A stretch of 64,000 bases of DNA, taken from positions 1 to 64,000 of the forward strand of contig JAFGKY010000134.1 of NCBI GenBank assembly GCA_016928305.1. The letters are read 5' to 3'. Positions 36,778 to 47,600 of this stretch are shown here, in pieces. The notes below the pieces were generated by a model that did not search any database, was not told the DNA's origin, and saw only the letters and a program-made list of their open reading frames with translations. The stretch is from Bacteroidales bacterium. Lineage in GTDB: Bacteria > Bacteroidota > Bacteroidia > Bacteroidales > UBA10428. Each line of letters starts with the position of its first letter. Position 1 is the first letter of the stretch. Made by a program: the position numbers and the translations under genes.

Positions 36778-37128
36778 ATGGAATTTAAAATCGAAAAGCT
36801 GAACTTTTATACATTAATCCAGGTATTGGAAGAAAAACTTGATACCCATATTGCACCGACATTAAAGTCAGAATTGGTGCTTGTATCAGGTAACGGTGAA
36901 AAGAATATTATACTTGACCTCAGCAAATGCCGGTATTGTGATTCTTCCGGACTGAGTGCCATTCTGGTAGCTAACCGCCTGTGTAAAAATGCTAATGGAA
37001 CCTTTGTATTAACCGGACTTAACGATGCCGTGGAAAGGCTTATTACCATTTCACAGTTGGATACGGTCCTGAATATTACAGGTTCCGTTGAGGAAGCAGT
37101 AAAACTTATCAAGGATACCGGTAAATAG
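36778..37128 (+). CDS. STAS-domain anti-sigma-factor antagonist
   Basis: The 116-residue protein is a single STAS domain. Its phosphorylatable Ser lies in DSSGLSAILVA (about residues 57-67), directly comparable to the SpoIIAA phosphosite. In partner-switch systems such proteins, when unphosphorylated, bind an anti-sigma or kinase partner and release its target. The gene lies 24 bp after rpsA and 17 bp before rnz and is probably in their operon. No kinase or phosphatase partner is adjacent; the SiaB kinase at 43668 is the nearest candidate, which is inference. Confidence 0.88.
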   Translation: MEFKIEKLNFYTLIQVLEEKLDTHIAPTLKSELVLVSGNGEKNIILDLSKCRYCDSSGLSAILVANRLCKNANGTFVLTGLNDAVERLITISQLDTVLNITGSVEEAVKLIKDTGK

Positions 37129-37145
37129 AATCAGCTGACGTTCCT

Positions 37146-38081
37146 ATGTCATTTTCTTTAACGGTGCTGGGAAGCAGTTCTGCTTTGCCTACATCAAAAA
37201 GATTTCCAACCGCTCAGGTACTCAATGTACAGGAGCGGTTTTTTTTAATTGATTGTGGAGAAGGAACACAAATACAAATCCGCAGGTTCAAACTGCCGTT
37301 ATCGCGAATCCATCATATTTTTATCAGTCACCTTCACGGTGATCATGTATTCGGATTGTTTGGACTGCTTTCATCCATGAATTTGCTGGGCAGAAAGGCT
37401 GATCTGACTATTCATGCTCATGCTGAAATGGAAGAAACGATCCGCTATTTTAAGAAGTTTTTTGGGACTGAACTTCTTTACCCGATTGTTTTCAAACCTT
37501 TTCCCCGAAAAAGACACAGCCTGATTTATGAAGACAAAAAGGTAACGGTTGAAACCATCCCTTTAAGACACCGGATACCAACCGTGGGCTTTGTTTTTCG
37601 TGAGAAGAAACAACCGCTGAATATCCGAAAAGACAAAGTAACAAAGCTTAACATACCTTACCGCGATATCATTAAGATAAAGGCAGGTTCCGATTATATT
37701 TCAACAGACGGGAATATTTATAGCAATAAAGAACTGACCTTACCCGAGGTCAGACCCCGTTCGTATGCCTATATCACCGATACAGCCTATTACGAAAAAA
37801 ATGCAATCATGATCTCTAATGTAGACATCATGTATCACGAAGCGACTTTCCTTGACCGTGATCATAAGCTGGCAAAACTGACCGGACATTCAACGGCCCT
37901 TCAGGCAGCCCGAATGGCGGATAAGTCCCATGCCAGAAAATTGCTCATTGGTCATTTCTCTTCCCGTTATAAAGATGTATCAGCATTTGTTGATGAAGCA
38001 AAGTCGGTTTTTGAAAACACCGTAGCTGTGGAAGACGGCGATGTATTTCAGGTCAGAAAAACCCGTGTTTCTGAATCCTGA
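37146..38081 (+). CDS. rnz: Ribonuclease Z
   Basis: The 311-residue metallo-beta-lactamase-fold nuclease processes the 3' end of tRNA precursors. It has the zinc motif SHLHGDHVFGL (about 59-69), LGSSSALPT at the N-terminus, the RHRIPTVGF segment (about 141-149), YITDTAY (about 206-212), the HEATF motif (about 229-233) and GHFSSRYK near the C-terminus. The length matches the short bacterial form. It follows the STAS gene by 17 bp. Confidence 0.95.
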   Translation: MSFSLTVLGSSSALPTSKRFPTAQVLNVQERFFLIDCGEGTQIQIRRFKLPLSRIHHIFISHLHGDHVFGLFGLLSSMNLLGRKADLTIHAHAEMEETIRYFKKFFGTELLYPIVFKPFPRKRHSLIYEDKKVTVETIPLRHRIPTVGFVFREKKQPLNIRKDKVTKLNIPYRDIIKIKAGSDYISTDGNIYSNKELTLPEVRPRSYAYITDTAYYEKNAIMISNVDIMYHEATFLDRDHKLAKLTGHSTALQAARMADKSHARKLLIGHFSSRYKDVSAFVDEAKSVFENTVAVEDGDVFQVRKTRVSES

Positions 38082-38121
38082 CAGTTTTTCACTACCCTTT
38101 CGGTTTGATGATAAAAACATA

Positions 38122-38129
38122 TATCTTTG
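38122..38129 (+). promoter_or_regulatory. -7 box (TATCTTTG) for guaA
   Basis: TATCTTTG matches TAnnTTTG and lies 24 nt before the GTG at 38154. A longer reading frame beginning with TTG at 38127 would start inside this box, so that start is unlikely. Confidence 0.6.
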
Positions 38130-38153
38130 GACACTCATTATAAGAGAATAAGA

Positions 38154-39680
38154 GTGGAGGAAAAAATCATTATTCTTGATCTTGGATCGCAGTATACTCA
38201 ATTGATTGCCAGAAGGATTAGAGAGTTACGTGTTTACTGTGAAATTATTCCTTACAACCGAACGGTTGCCCTCGACACGGTAAAAGGCGTTATATTATCC
38301 GGCAGTCCGTTTTCCGTTCGTGATCCCAATGCACCGGTTCCTGCCATAAACGCGATCAAAGGGAAATTGCCCTTGCTTGGCATATGTTATGGAGCACAAT
38401 TTCTTGCTCATCAATACGGCGGCGAGGTGCTCCCTTCAAAGACCAGGGAATATGGCCGGGCCAACCTGCTGATAACCGATATCGCTTCAAAACTGCTTAA
38501 GGACGTTGAAAATAATTCGCAGGTATGGATGTCACATGGTGATACAATCGTTAAAATCCCCGGTCATTATAAAGTTATAGGAAGTACACGGGAAGTGTAT
38601 ATAGGAGCATACGAAATCAATGGTGAATCAACCTATGGACTTCAATTTCATCCTGAGGTATACCATACCAAGGAAGGGATGAGAGTATTGAAGAACTTTG
38701 TTGTTGATATCTGTGGTTGCCGGCAGAGCTGGACAGCCGAGTCGTTTATTGAAAACACGGTCAATGCATTAAAGATCCAGCTGGATAATGATAAGGTTAT
38801 TCTTGGTCTTTCAGGTGGCGTTGACTCTTCAGTCGCGGCTTTATTACTGAATAAGGCCATTGGTAATAATCTTATTTGCATTTTTGTGGATAACGGATTG
38901 TTGCGTAAAAACGAATTTGAAAACGTGCTGGCATTATACCGTGAGATGGGCCTTATCGTAATTGGTGTTGATGCACGAAAATTATTTCTGGATGAGCTCA
39001 TGGATATTATTGATCCCGAAATAAAACGAAAAATCATAGGACGGAATTTCATCAGGGTCTTTGAACAGGAAGCAAAAAAAATTAAAGATGTCAAATGGCT
39101 TGCTCAGGGAACCATTTATCCCGATGTCATCGAATCGGTTTCTGTCAACGGTCCTTCGGTGACCATTAAATCGCACCACAATGTCGGTGGACTTCCGCAG
39201 GAGATGAACCTGAAAGTTGTGGAACCCCTGAGGCTTCTTTTTAAGGATGAGGTAAGGAGAGTAGGTAAATCCCTTTCCCTGAATCCACAAATCCTGAACC
39301 GTCATCCCTTTCCAGGCCCGGGTCTTGCTATTCGCATCATCAGTGATGTAACTGCTGAGAAGGTCGCCCTGCTTCAGGAAGTGGATGATATCTTTATTAA
39401 AGGACTGCATGAACATGGACTATACGATAAGGTATGGCAGGCTGCCGCAATATTATTGCCTGTTCAGTCGGTTGGCGTTATGGGAGATGAACGTACTTAT
39501 GAAAATGTGATTGCATTGCGGGCGGTTACATCAATGGACGGGATGACTGCTGACTGGGCCCAACTGTCCTATGATTTTCTGGCAACTATCTCAAACCGGA
39601 TCATTAATGGTATTAAAGGCGTCAACAGGGTCGTCTATGATATCAGTTCAAAACCCCCTGCAACCATTGAATGGGAATGA
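38154..39680 (+). CDS. guaA: GMP synthase (glutamine-hydrolysing)
   Basis: The 508-residue enzyme aminates XMP to GMP using glutamine and ATP. The N-terminal glutamine amidotransferase has its Cys in [10 protein letters not shown] (about residues 75-84) and the His/Glu in QFHPEV. The ATP-pyrophosphatase loop is [15 protein letters not shown] (about 214-228). The C-terminal dimerisation domain contains [12 protein letters not shown] and the closing IEWE. I chose the GTG at 38154 ([13 protein letters not shown]) because it matches the usual N-terminus and because the upstream TTG lies within the promoter box. The gene stands alone after rnz. Confidence 0.96.
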   Translation: MEEKIIILDLGSQYTQLIARRIRELRVYCEIIPYNRTVALDTVKGVILSGSPFSVRDPNAPVPAINAIKGKLPLLGICYGAQFLAHQYGGEVLPSKTREYGRANLLITDIASKLLKDVENNSQVWMSHGDTIVKIPGHYKVIGSTREVYIGAYEINGESTYGLQFHPEVYHTKEGMRVLKNFVVDICGCRQSWTAESFIENTVNALKIQLDNDKVILGLSGGVDSSVAALLLNKAIGNNLICIFVDNGLLRKNEFENVLALYREMGLIVIGVDARKLFLDELMDIIDPEIKRKIIGRNFIRVFEQEAKKIKDVKWLAQGTIYPDVIESVSVNGPSVTIKSHHNVGGLPQEMNLKVVEPLRLLFKDEVRRVGKSLSLNPQILNRHPFPGPGLAIRIISDVTAEKVALLQEVDDIFIKGLHEHGLYDKVWQAAAILLPVQSVGVMGDERTYENVIALRAVTSMDGMTADWAQLSYDFLATISNRIINGIKGVNRVVYDISSKPPATIEWE

Positions 39681-39798
39681 ACTGTCAATACTGTCACGAC
39701 ACTTTCTGACAGATTTTCAACTGCTTTCATTTTTTTTAACTTCATGAAGTGGTCAGTGAAATATAATTTCATTAACTTTCCTGCAAATTAATAAGCCT

Positions 39799-40182
39799 AT
39801 GAGACCTCTTGATATACAGGCTGGCAAAACGACTCCAAGGATTCTTTATAATGCCGGAGAAAACGTTTTATCCATTATTGGTTCATCGTTGCCGGAGAAT
39901 GTTTATACATTCTACGAACCCGTGATGGAATGGATCAATGAGTTTGCCGCATCGCCTGTCTTTGAACCACCGTTGCGGATAATTTTTAAAATACAATACT
40001 ATAATTCCGGTACGATCCGTTACCTGGCTGAAATGCTCACTGCTGTTTCAAAGATGCGAAATAAAGGACTGGAATATACCGTTTATTGGTATTATGAAAC
40101 GGATGATGACAATATAAAGGAAGCCGGTGAAGATCTTTCTGAAATTACAGAAACTCAGTTCAACATGGTAACGTATAAATGA
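39799..40182 (+). CDS. SiaC-family (DUF1987) regulatory phosphoprotein, paralogue 1
   Basis: The 127-residue protein aligns with the SiaC-type protein at 44246 from end to end: shared are IEG/TP near the N-terminus, SLPENVYTFYEPVMEWINEF-like region (about 30-49), the phosphosite strand and the acidic YYETDDDNIKEAGED segment. In Pseudomonas, SiaC is phosphorylated on Thr68 by SiaB and, when unphosphorylated, activates a diguanylate cyclase. Here the corresponding position is a Ser (YYNSGT, Ser70) rather than the Thr of the second paralogue. The gene lies between guaA and the CtpA-type protease, 3.5 kb from SiaB. The partner is unknown. Confidence 0.85.
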   Translation: MRPLDIQAGKTTPRILYNAGENVLSIIGSSLPENVYTFYEPVMEWINEFAASPVFEPPLRIIFKIQYYNSGTIRYLAEMLTAVSKMRNKGLEYTVYWYYETDDDNIKEAGEDLSEITETQFNMVTYK

Positions 40183-40266
40183 AAGTCCGCTGCTTCATTT
40201 AAGAAATATTTAAATCATGTACAGATAAAATACATCAGCGACAGAAAAAAGGGGAGTATACACATT

Positions 40267-41880
40267 ATGAAAAAGCTTGGATTTCTGCTCATTGTAACAG
40301 TTGTTGCATCATTTTCTTACCGACTCAATTCTCAGGAATTATACGAACAGGCATTTAAATTCGGAAAAGTACTGGAATGGATCGATAATTATTATGTTGA
40401 TACGGTAAGCCAGGAAAGACTGGTAGAAAGAGCTATAATTCAATTGTTGAAAGAACTCGATCCACATTCTTCTTATCTTACAAAAGATGAGGTGGATAAA
40501 ATGAACGAACCCTTGCAGGGAAATTTTGAAGGTATTGGTATTTCGTTTAATATTCTGGAGGATACCATATTCGTTATTTCCCCTATTTCAGGGGGGCCTT
40601 CTGAGAGGGTCGGTATACTCGCAGGTGACCGGATTGTAAAGGTGGATGGCAATAACGTTGCCGGCATAGGAATCACGAATGAAAGAGTGTTTGAGTTGTT
40701 GCGAGGAAAGAAAGGAACCCGCGTTAACGTTACGGTATTGCGTCGTAGTATGATCCAGTTACTTGACTTTGATATTGTTCGCGATAAAATTCCCATTTTC
40801 AGTATTGATGCAAGCTATAAGGTTGACGATAAAACCGGATATATTAAGATTAACCGCTTTTCACTTACGACGATTGATGAATTTAAAACTGCAGTGAATT
40901 CTCTTAAAAAAGATAATGTTACCGACCTGATCCTTGACCTAACCGGTAATGGAGGCGGATATCTCGAAATTGCCACTGAATTGGCCGATCAGTTTCTGGA
41001 AAATGGAAGACTTATTGTATATACTGAGGGTGTTAATAATCCCAAAAGGGAATACTATGCGACAAAAGAAGGGGAATTTGAGAAAGGGAAACTCGTGGTA
41101 CTTATTGATGAGGGCTCGGCTTCTGCAAGCGAGATCGTATCGGGTGCTATCCAGGATTGGGACCGGGGGATCATCATCGGAAGAAGGTCTTTTGGCAAGG
41201 GATTGGTACAACGGCGATGCCCCTTGCCTGACCAGTCTGAGATACGACTTACTATAGCGAGGTATTATACACCCACCGGCAGACTGATACAGAAACCCTA
41301 TGATAAGGGAAAAGATGAATACGATATGGAAATCAGCCGTCGGTATAATCATGGTGAGTTTATTTCTTCCGACAGCATTCAGCTTCCTGACTCACTGAAA
41401 TACTATACATTAAAAAATACGCGTTTGGTATACGGTGGAGGAGGTATTATGCCGGACTTGTTTGTTCCAATGGACACATCTTATTATAGTGTTTATTACC
41501 GTGATCTTATACGGCTGGGAATACTTAACCAGTTCGTTTTAAATTATGTTGACCAGCATCGGAATGAATTATTACGACGATTCCCGAACATTGATGATTT
41601 TAAATCAAAATTTGCAGTAGATACAAAAATAATGAACAGCTTAATTGCTTATGCAAAGGAACAGGGCTTACCTGAAGATCCTTCGCAATTTGCTGTTTCA
41701 GAAAAACAAATCAAGACACTCACCAAAGGCTATATTGCACGTGACCTTTGGTCCTCAAGCGAATTTTTCGAAATCGTCAACGAAGAAGATGCAAAATTCC
41801 GTACTGCTCTTTCCATTTTAAAGAATTGGGATCTCTATGAAGTAAGCTTATTAGCCGGCAATGATGAACAGGTACCATAA
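40267..41880 (+). CDS. C-terminal processing peptidase (S41 family)
   Basis: The 537-residue periplasmic protease has a signal peptide (about 1-22), an N-terminal helical segment, a PDZ domain (about 85-165) and an S41 catalytic domain. The catalytic Ser is in EGSASASEIVSGA (about residues 281-293) and the Lys in RRSFGKGLVQ (about 305-314), forming the Ser/Lys dyad. A C-terminal region of about 150 residues follows, common in Bacteroidota CtpA-like proteases. It cuts proteins near their C-terminus in the periplasm. It lies between two unrelated genes and is probably its own unit. Confidence 0.93.
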   Translation: MKKLGFLLIVTVVASFSYRLNSQELYEQAFKFGKVLEWIDNYYVDTVSQERLVERAIIQLLKELDPHSSYLTKDEVDKMNEPLQGNFEGIGISFNILEDTIFVISPISGGPSERVGILAGDRIVKVDGNNVAGIGITNERVFELLRGKKGTRVNVTVLRRSMIQLLDFDIVRDKIPIFSIDASYKVDDKTGYIKINRFSLTTIDEFKTAVNSLKKDNVTDLILDLTGNGGGYLEIATELADQFLENGRLIVYTEGVNNPKREYYATKEGEFEKGKLVVLIDEGSASASEIVSGAIQDWDRGIIIGRRSFGKGLVQRRCPLPDQSEIRLTIARYYTPTGRLIQKPYDKGKDEYDMEISRRYNHGEFISSDSIQLPDSLKYYTLKNTRLVYGGGGIMPDLFVPMDTSYYSVYYRDLIRLGILNQFVLNYVDQHRNELLRRFPNIDDFKSKFAVDTKIMNSLIAYAKEQGLPEDPSQFAVSEKQIKTLTKGYIARDLWSSSEFFEIVNEEDAKFRTALSILKNWDLYEVSLLAGNDEQVP

Positions 41881-42276
41881 GAAAGCAAGGTTCGCCTGTA
41901 AATGCCTGTTTCATATTAGAATTATTTCATTGTATTCAGTATTCATAAATCCAATATCTTGAAATTCTGGGGACCTTATCCGGTTTGGTTTCGTTATATA
42001 AAGGCCTTCCATTGCAGTGGTTTTGTTTTTTATTTATACCTTGCCTGCCATTAAAGATTATTTTAAATGAAAAAAACCCTGGTGATGCTTATTCACCCTT
42101 TATGCGTCTGGTCATAACGGTATTGTGCGGAAAGAACTTTTTCAGGTTTATCATCAGAAAATCGAAAGACTGGATTACTTTTATGCCATTGTTCAGCGTA
42201 AAGTCGAAATATGAAGACGGAATGGTATTAAAGCTGTTGAATCCGGGCTGAAAAAAAAGAACTGAACTGCCGGCAT
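41881..42276. other. Gene-poor stretch with one doubtful small reading frame
   Basis: These 396 bases hold no recognisable gene. A plus-strand frame of 88 codons (41985-42251, TTG start) encodes a Cys/Phe-rich stretch followed by KSKYEDGMVLKLLNPG. It matches nothing I know, its amino-acid content is atypical, and no -7 box precedes it. It could be a decayed gene or noncoding. No hairpin terminator is obvious after the protease gene. Confidence 0.35.
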
Positions 42277-43449
42277 ATGATAAAAGGTGGAAATAAAAAG
42301 GATTATGAGATCGTAGCTAAGACTACATATGGCCTTGAAGATATTCTGGCACAAGAACTTGCCGGAATCGGGGCGGATGATATAAAAATACTAAACCGTG
42401 CTGTCAGTTACAGGGGAGATACCGCCCTCCTTTATCGTTCCAATTATTGCCTAAGAACGGCTCTGAGAATCCTGAAACCGGTTGCATCGTTGCAGGTTTC
42501 TGATGAACATGAGCTATATGAGGCTGTACGGATTGTTTCCTGGAGCGATTTTCTCGATAAAAAGGGAACACTGGCGGTTGATGCTACTGTTAAATCGAAG
42601 CATTTTACTCATTCTCACTATGTAGCACAGAAGGTTAAGGATGCTGTAGTTGATCAGTTCAGGGATCGTTATGGCATGCGACCATCGGTTGATCTTAATA
42701 ATCCTCATCTCCGGATTAATATTCACATTGCTGAAAAAAAACTTACCATATCGCTGGACAGTTCAGGAGATTCGCTGCATAAAAGGGGATACCGTATCAG
42801 TCAGGGAATAGCGAATCTCAGTGAAGTACTGGCTGCCGGTATGATTATGCTGACCGGATGGAAGGGAGACTCTCCCTTTGTTGATCTCATGTGCGGTTCC
42901 GGCACACTGCCCATAGAAGCGGCTTTAATTGCTCATAAAATACCTCCCGGTTATTACCGGAAAGAGTTCGGATTTCAGCATTGGCCGGACTTCCGTTATG
43001 ACATTCTTAAGAAAATACGGTCGGAATATCCACCATCCTTTAATCCTGCCTTTTTATCGTATGGATTGGATAATACTCCTGAAGCCATCCGTTTCTCCAG
43101 AAAAAATGCTGAAGCAGCACAATTAAAGGATTATATAAAGTTTGAAGTCTGCGATATAGTAGCTGCCAAAAAGCCCGCTGATCATGGCATTATAGTAATG
43201 AATCCTCCTTATGGTGAGAGATTAAAGCAGGATGACCTGAACCTGTTATACAAGACAATTGGCAATACCCTTAAAAATAACTTCCAGGGATTCAATGCCT
43301 GGATTCTTAGCAGTAATCCGGATGCCTTTAAGCATATCGGATTACATCCCGATAAACGCATTACCTTATTTAATGGCCAGCTGGAGTGTAAATTCAACCA
43401 TTATGGTTTGTACCCGGGATCGCGTAAGCATAGGATCACAAAAATCTGA
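42277..43449 (+). CDS. THUMP-domain class I rRNA methyltransferase (RlmL-like)
   Basis: The 390-residue protein has an N-terminal THUMP RNA-binding domain (about 5-165) and a Rossmann methyltransferase domain. The methyltransferase domain contains the SAM motif VDLMCGSGTLPIEAA (about 206-220) and the catalytic MNPPYGERL (about 308-316). This is the architecture of the RlmL half of E. coli RlmKL, which makes m2G2445 in 23S rRNA; automatic tools often call it an N6-adenine DNA methylase. The RlmK half is absent, as is common in this phylum. The precise target nucleoside is inferred. Confidence 0.9.
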   Translation: MIKGGNKKDYEIVAKTTYGLEDILAQELAGIGADDIKILNRAVSYRGDTALLYRSNYCLRTALRILKPVASLQVSDEHELYEAVRIVSWSDFLDKKGTLAVDATVKSKHFTHSHYVAQKVKDAVVDQFRDRYGMRPSVDLNNPHLRINIHIAEKKLTISLDSSGDSLHKRGYRISQGIANLSEVLAAGMIMLTGWKGDSPFVDLMCGSGTLPIEAALIAHKIPPGYYRKEFGFQHWPDFRYDILKKIRSEYPPSFNPAFLSYGLDNTPEAIRFSRKNAEAAQLKDYIKFEVCDIVAAKKPADHGIIVMNPPYGERLKQDDLNLLYKTIGNTLKNNFQGFNAWILSSNPDAFKHIGLHPDKRITLFNGQLECKFNHYGLYPGSRKHRITKI

Positions 43450-43616
43450 GGAAATTAATGGTTTTAATAAGGTATTTGGAAAAAAATGGAATAATAAAAA
43501 ATTAATTTGTGAAAAATAGCTATATTTAAATCAACAGATTATAAGTATTATTTGACAACTCTGATAAAAAAAAGAAAGAATAATAATAGCAGATTTTTAA
43601 AAGAGAATATTTTTTA

Positions 43617-43624
43617 TATATTTG
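43617..43624 (+). promoter_or_regulatory. -7 box (TATATTTG) for the SiaB-SiaC pair
   Basis: TATATTTG is a perfect TAnnTTTG match 43 nt before the SiaB ATG. The flanks are extremely AT-rich. Confidence 0.6.
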
Positions 43625-43667
43625 TCAGTTAATCAATTATTCCAGATAATAGCGAATAAAGGCTTCT

Positions 43668-44213
43668 ATGAGCTTTAATTTGAAGGATTATTATAGTGAT
43701 CTGAGCAAGGGAAATGTAATTCTTGCCTATAAGGGAAGTATTACTTCTGATCTTATCAACGATGTACTCGAAGGCGTTGAGAAGAAGCTTGAAGAAGCCA
43801 ATGAAGAAAGCAAAACCCGAAAAAAAATTTATAACGTTCTGGTGGAAAGTATGCAAAACCTTTTTCACCATATCGAAGAATATCATGAAGGAATTACGGA
43901 AAACCTCGATCCGAAATTTGGTATTCTTGTTGTTGAAAAAGAAAATGGTCTCTATAAGGTAACAACCGGAAATTTTGTCAATTCCACAAAAATAAAATTC
44001 CTGAAGGAAAAAATTGATAAAATCAACTCACTTACCCGGGATGAACTGAAGGATATGTATAAATTCATCCTTAATCATCAGAAATTGTCCGCCAAAGGTG
44101 GTGGTGGTCTTGGATTGGTAGATATTGCCCGCAAAACAGGTAATAAGCTCGAATATGCTTTTTATAATTATAATAACAACTACTATTTTTTCAATTTAAC
44201 TATTCGTATCTGA
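43668..44213 (+). CDS. SiaB-family protein kinase (DUF6272)
   Basis: The 181-residue protein resembles SiaB, the kinase that phosphorylates SiaC. A degenerate GHKL ATP-binding site is visible. The N-box region is YNVLVESMQNLFHH (about residues 46-59), with Glu and Asn spaced as in anti-sigma-type kinases. The glycine-rich G2-like loop is AKGGGGLGLVDIARKTG (about 143-159). No histidine phosphorylation domain is present. A SiaC partner gene follows after 32 bp under the same promoter. The usual PP2C phosphatase (SiaA) and diguanylate cyclase (SiaD) of the Pseudomonas system are not in this window, so output is unknown. Confidence 0.85.
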   Translation: MSFNLKDYYSDLSKGNVILAYKGSITSDLINDVLEGVEKKLEEANEESKTRKKIYNVLVESMQNLFHHIEEYHEGITENLDPKFGILVVEKENGLYKVTTGNFVNSTKIKFLKEKIDKINSLTRDELKDMYKFILNHQKLSAKGGGGLGLVDIARKTGNKLEYAFYNYNNNYYFFNLTIRI

Positions 44214-44245
44214 GGTTGTAGTTTTTAATACATTGCAAACATATC

Positions 44246-44626
44246 ATGGAACCAATTAACATAGAGGGTACTCCAAAAACACCATCCGTTAAATTTGACA
44301 GGGAAGCTGGTATAATGGAGATTAAAGGAAGATCAATTCCCGAGAATTCCATCGAATTTTACAAACCATTGGTGGACTGGCTTGAAGACTATGCGAAAAA
44401 TCCGTTAAAAAGAACCCAGGTGGATGTGCAACTGGAATATTTTAATACAAGTTCATCAAAGTGCATACTTGATGTATTTAAGAAGCTCGAAGCTATACAC
44501 AAAGCCAAGAATGATGTCATTATTAACTGGTATTACGAAGAGGATGATGAAGATATGCTGGAGGCCGGGGAAGACTATGAGTCTATTATTCGTGTACCCT
44601 TTAAAATGATCGAAATAGTTGACTGA
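44246..44626 (+). CDS. SiaC-family (DUF1987) regulatory phosphoprotein, paralogue 2
   Basis: The 126-residue protein carries the SiaC phosphosite strand LEYFNTSSSK, in which the Thr is residue 68, the same number as the phosphorylated Thr of Pseudomonas SiaC. The acidic C-terminal YYEEDDEDMLEAGEDYE segment is also conserved. It lies 32 bp after SiaB and ends at an intrinsic terminator, so SiaB-SiaC form a two-gene operon. By family knowledge it is phosphorylated by SiaB and binds a downstream effector when unphosphorylated; the effector here is not identified. Confidence 0.88.
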   Translation: MEPINIEGTPKTPSVKFDREAGIMEIKGRSIPENSIEFYKPLVDWLEDYAKNPLKRTQVDVQLEYFNTSSSKCILDVFKKLEAIHKAKNDVIINWYYEEDDEDMLEAGEDYESIIRVPFKMIEIVD

Positions 44627-44649
44627 TAACCTGAAGTATAGTAAATAAG

Positions 44650-44678
44650 AAAGCTCCATGTTTTTTGGAGCTTTTTTT
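44650..44678. terminator. Intrinsic terminator between SiaC and ABC transporter
   Basis: AAAGCTCC (44650-44657) pairs with GGAGCTTT (44667-44674) and is followed by more T. The genes on both sides converge, and the stem can also serve the minus strand, although its T-tract is weaker there. Confidence 0.8.
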
Positions 44679-44697
44679 ATACCCGAATGTATTGAAC

Positions 44698-47600
44698 TTA
44701 TTTTTCGCTATTCTTTTTCCACCGCTCACTGAGCTGTTCAAAGAAATCCAAAACTCCTTTTAATCCTCTGTAATAGAGAATAATAAATAAAATAACTGAA
44801 AATACCCAGATAACGATTGTATTGACCCAGAATGTATCGTATAACTTCCCGAAGAATCTTTTGTGCGGAGCATAGAAGTGTGCCTTGAGGAATTTATTGT
44901 CCGGTACCATATAGATCGGATCAATTTTCTGGATCAACTTTCCTTTGTATTCTATGATGCGGACAATTTCATTATTATTTTCGACAAATTCTGTAAGCTC
45001 ATCATTATGATGGTTTCTTTTCAATTCCTGGAACATGGCTTTTTCTTCAGGTGTTTTCTGCATATTACGGATCCGGCTATCTCTTTTGTCATTGGCATCA
45101 TTATATATTTTAATGTAAACCCGATTGATAAAACGTGTTAATGAATCCGTCTTGGTCAGAATCTTCAAATTTACGCTGCCGGGTTGCAAACTGTCGAGAA
45201 AAGTCGGATCGATATTCTGGATCGATTTATTATTAATGGATTTCAACAGGATAATTTCTTTTTTTAACTCATTGCGCAAAAGTTTGAGCGAACTTTCATT
45301 TTTTTCCTGCATGTTTGTATTACTGTAATTGCGTCTGAGGTAATCAATCTTGTTCTGAAGGTTTTTTATCCAGTAATTCTTTTTGTATTCAGCCATGCTC
45401 ATCACCCTGTTTTCTGTGTAAAAGATTTTATCATAGTCATTTTCCATAAACTGGTTTACGGCAAGAGCTTCGTAACCCCAGCGGGCAGTCATGGCTTCTC
45501 CGTACCAGGGAATTTTATCCGGTGAGGATATGTTGGGATTCAGTTTTTCGTATTTAACCATAACGCCGCTAAGCATGATCTGAGGGATAACCAGAAAAGG
45601 AATCAGGATATAAATGGTAACAACCGTTTTAAAGCTGTCGGAGATAAGCAACCCCATTATATTGGAGGAAGCCCAGGCGCTGAAAAGCAGTATCCAGTAT
45701 CGAAAGAACATGCCTTTGATTTCAATAATGCTATTACCAACCATCACAAAGGTTAAAGCCTGGATGGCTGAAATGACAAACATTACAGCAGCTTTCGAAA
45801 AAAGGTAACTGCCCCAGCTGAGGTTCAGAAAAGCTTCCCTTTTAAGGATCTTGCGGTCTTTGATAATCTCCTCAGAACTCAGGGTCAGTCCTATAAAAAT
45901 GGCTATGATAACTGCCATAAAAAGATATACCGGAAGATTGCTATTCTCAATAAAAGAATATGTGTTGGCTTCAGTTTCGCTTACATTATAATATTTAATA
46001 ATGTATGACAGGATCAAAGCCAGAACCGGTGCCTCGAGAAAAGTAATTACCAGGTATTGCGTATTGGCAAGCTTGGCCAGTACATCACGTTTAACGAAAA
46101 CGAGAAATTGATTAAGTTTATTCGGCACTTTAAAGAAAATCGAGGGCAGTTCGGTGGCCGGTTTAATATTGTGCTCTTCCGGATGTGCAGAATCATTATA
46201 AATTCTGTTCCATTCCTTCGGAGATATTTTCCGTGTATGCGTTTCTTTTCCGTACTCGTCAATGACGACCGACTCAACAATATTAAAGATCTGTTCAGGA
46301 TTGACATTACCGCATATGTGACATTCACTTTCAGACCAGTTGGCATGGTGTACCCTCGATTTAAAATACATGATGGAATCGATAGGATTACCATTGTAAA
46401 TTAAATACCCACCGGTGTCGAGGAATAATAAATTGTCAAACATTTTAAATATGTCCGACGAAGGTTGATGAATGACCACAAAAACCAGTTTGCCTTTTAA
46501 AGTAAGATCCTTTAAAAGGTCCATTATGTTTTCGGAATCCCTCGAAGAAAGACCTGATGTCGGTTCATCAAGGAACAGTACCGCCGGTTCCCGTATCAGC
46601 TCCAGCGCAATATTTAGTCTTTTTCGCTGCCCTCCGCTGATTTTCTTGTTTAATGGAGTTCCAACCTGTATATCCTTTATTTCAAACAATCCCAGGTTAT
46701 GAAGCATATTATCTACAGCATATACCAGTTCTTTCTTTGAATAATTATCAAAGCACAACTTGGCATTATAATACAAATTGTCAAAAACTGTAAGTTCTTC
46801 AATCAGAAGGTCATCCTGGGAAACATGTCCGATAAGTCCCTTGGTCTTTTCTTTATCCGTATAGATATTGTTGCCGTTGATTAATACTGAACCGGTGGTT
46901 GGCGGAGTTGAACCATTCAATACATTTAAAAGGGTTGATTTGCCGGCACCGCTTGCTCCCATAATTCCAATGAGCCGACCCGATTCTTCCTTAAAACTCA
47001 ACGGATAAAGACCCGTCTTCCCGGTCTTGAATTTATAACTTATTGAGTCGACTTCAAATACAATGCGTTGTTGCTCCTGATCTTCCCTGAACTTATTGAC
47101 AATATCGCTGAAATAAAGTGGTTTTATCAGGTGATTTCGTATTGATGTTCCCGGATTCAGTACATATACTTTATCCTGCTGCAAAATCTGGCCGTTCAGA
47201 TACATTTCATTTTCCCCGATGTATCTCAGAAAATATATGTTTGCCGTTGCCATATGGATGATCCATAAATGACCATCGAGAAATTCAGAATACATGTGCT
47301 TATAATCACCCTCAACCGGCCCTTTTTTGTTATTTACTACCAGTAATTCATGATTTTCAGGGATATTCATGAATGAGTTCGTTGTGAAGTTCTTCAGCAG
47401 TCCTTGTTCTTCTTTTGTAACGTTAAATGAATCGGCCACTACTTCAATAAATTCCATTTCCTGTTCACTGATCTCATCCTTATCACGTTTGACAAATTCC
47501 AGTAACTGAACAAGAACAATGAATTTTTGTTTCTGAGTAAGTTCTTTGTTTATGTCGTAACAGATTCGCAGGATTTTAACCGAATCGGGTCCGATACGCC

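Noticed and set aside
38127-38153. TTG start for guaA
   Set aside because: It lies inside the TATCTTTG promoter box, and the GTG nine codons later gives the conserved N-terminus.
39691-39712. CTGTCA/TGACAG hairpin after guaA as terminator
   Set aside because: The stem has only six pairs and the following T-run is weak.
41985-42251. 88-codon plus-strand frame as a gene
   Set aside because: TTG start, atypical composition, no promoter box and no recognised similarity; kept only as a note in the intergenic entry.
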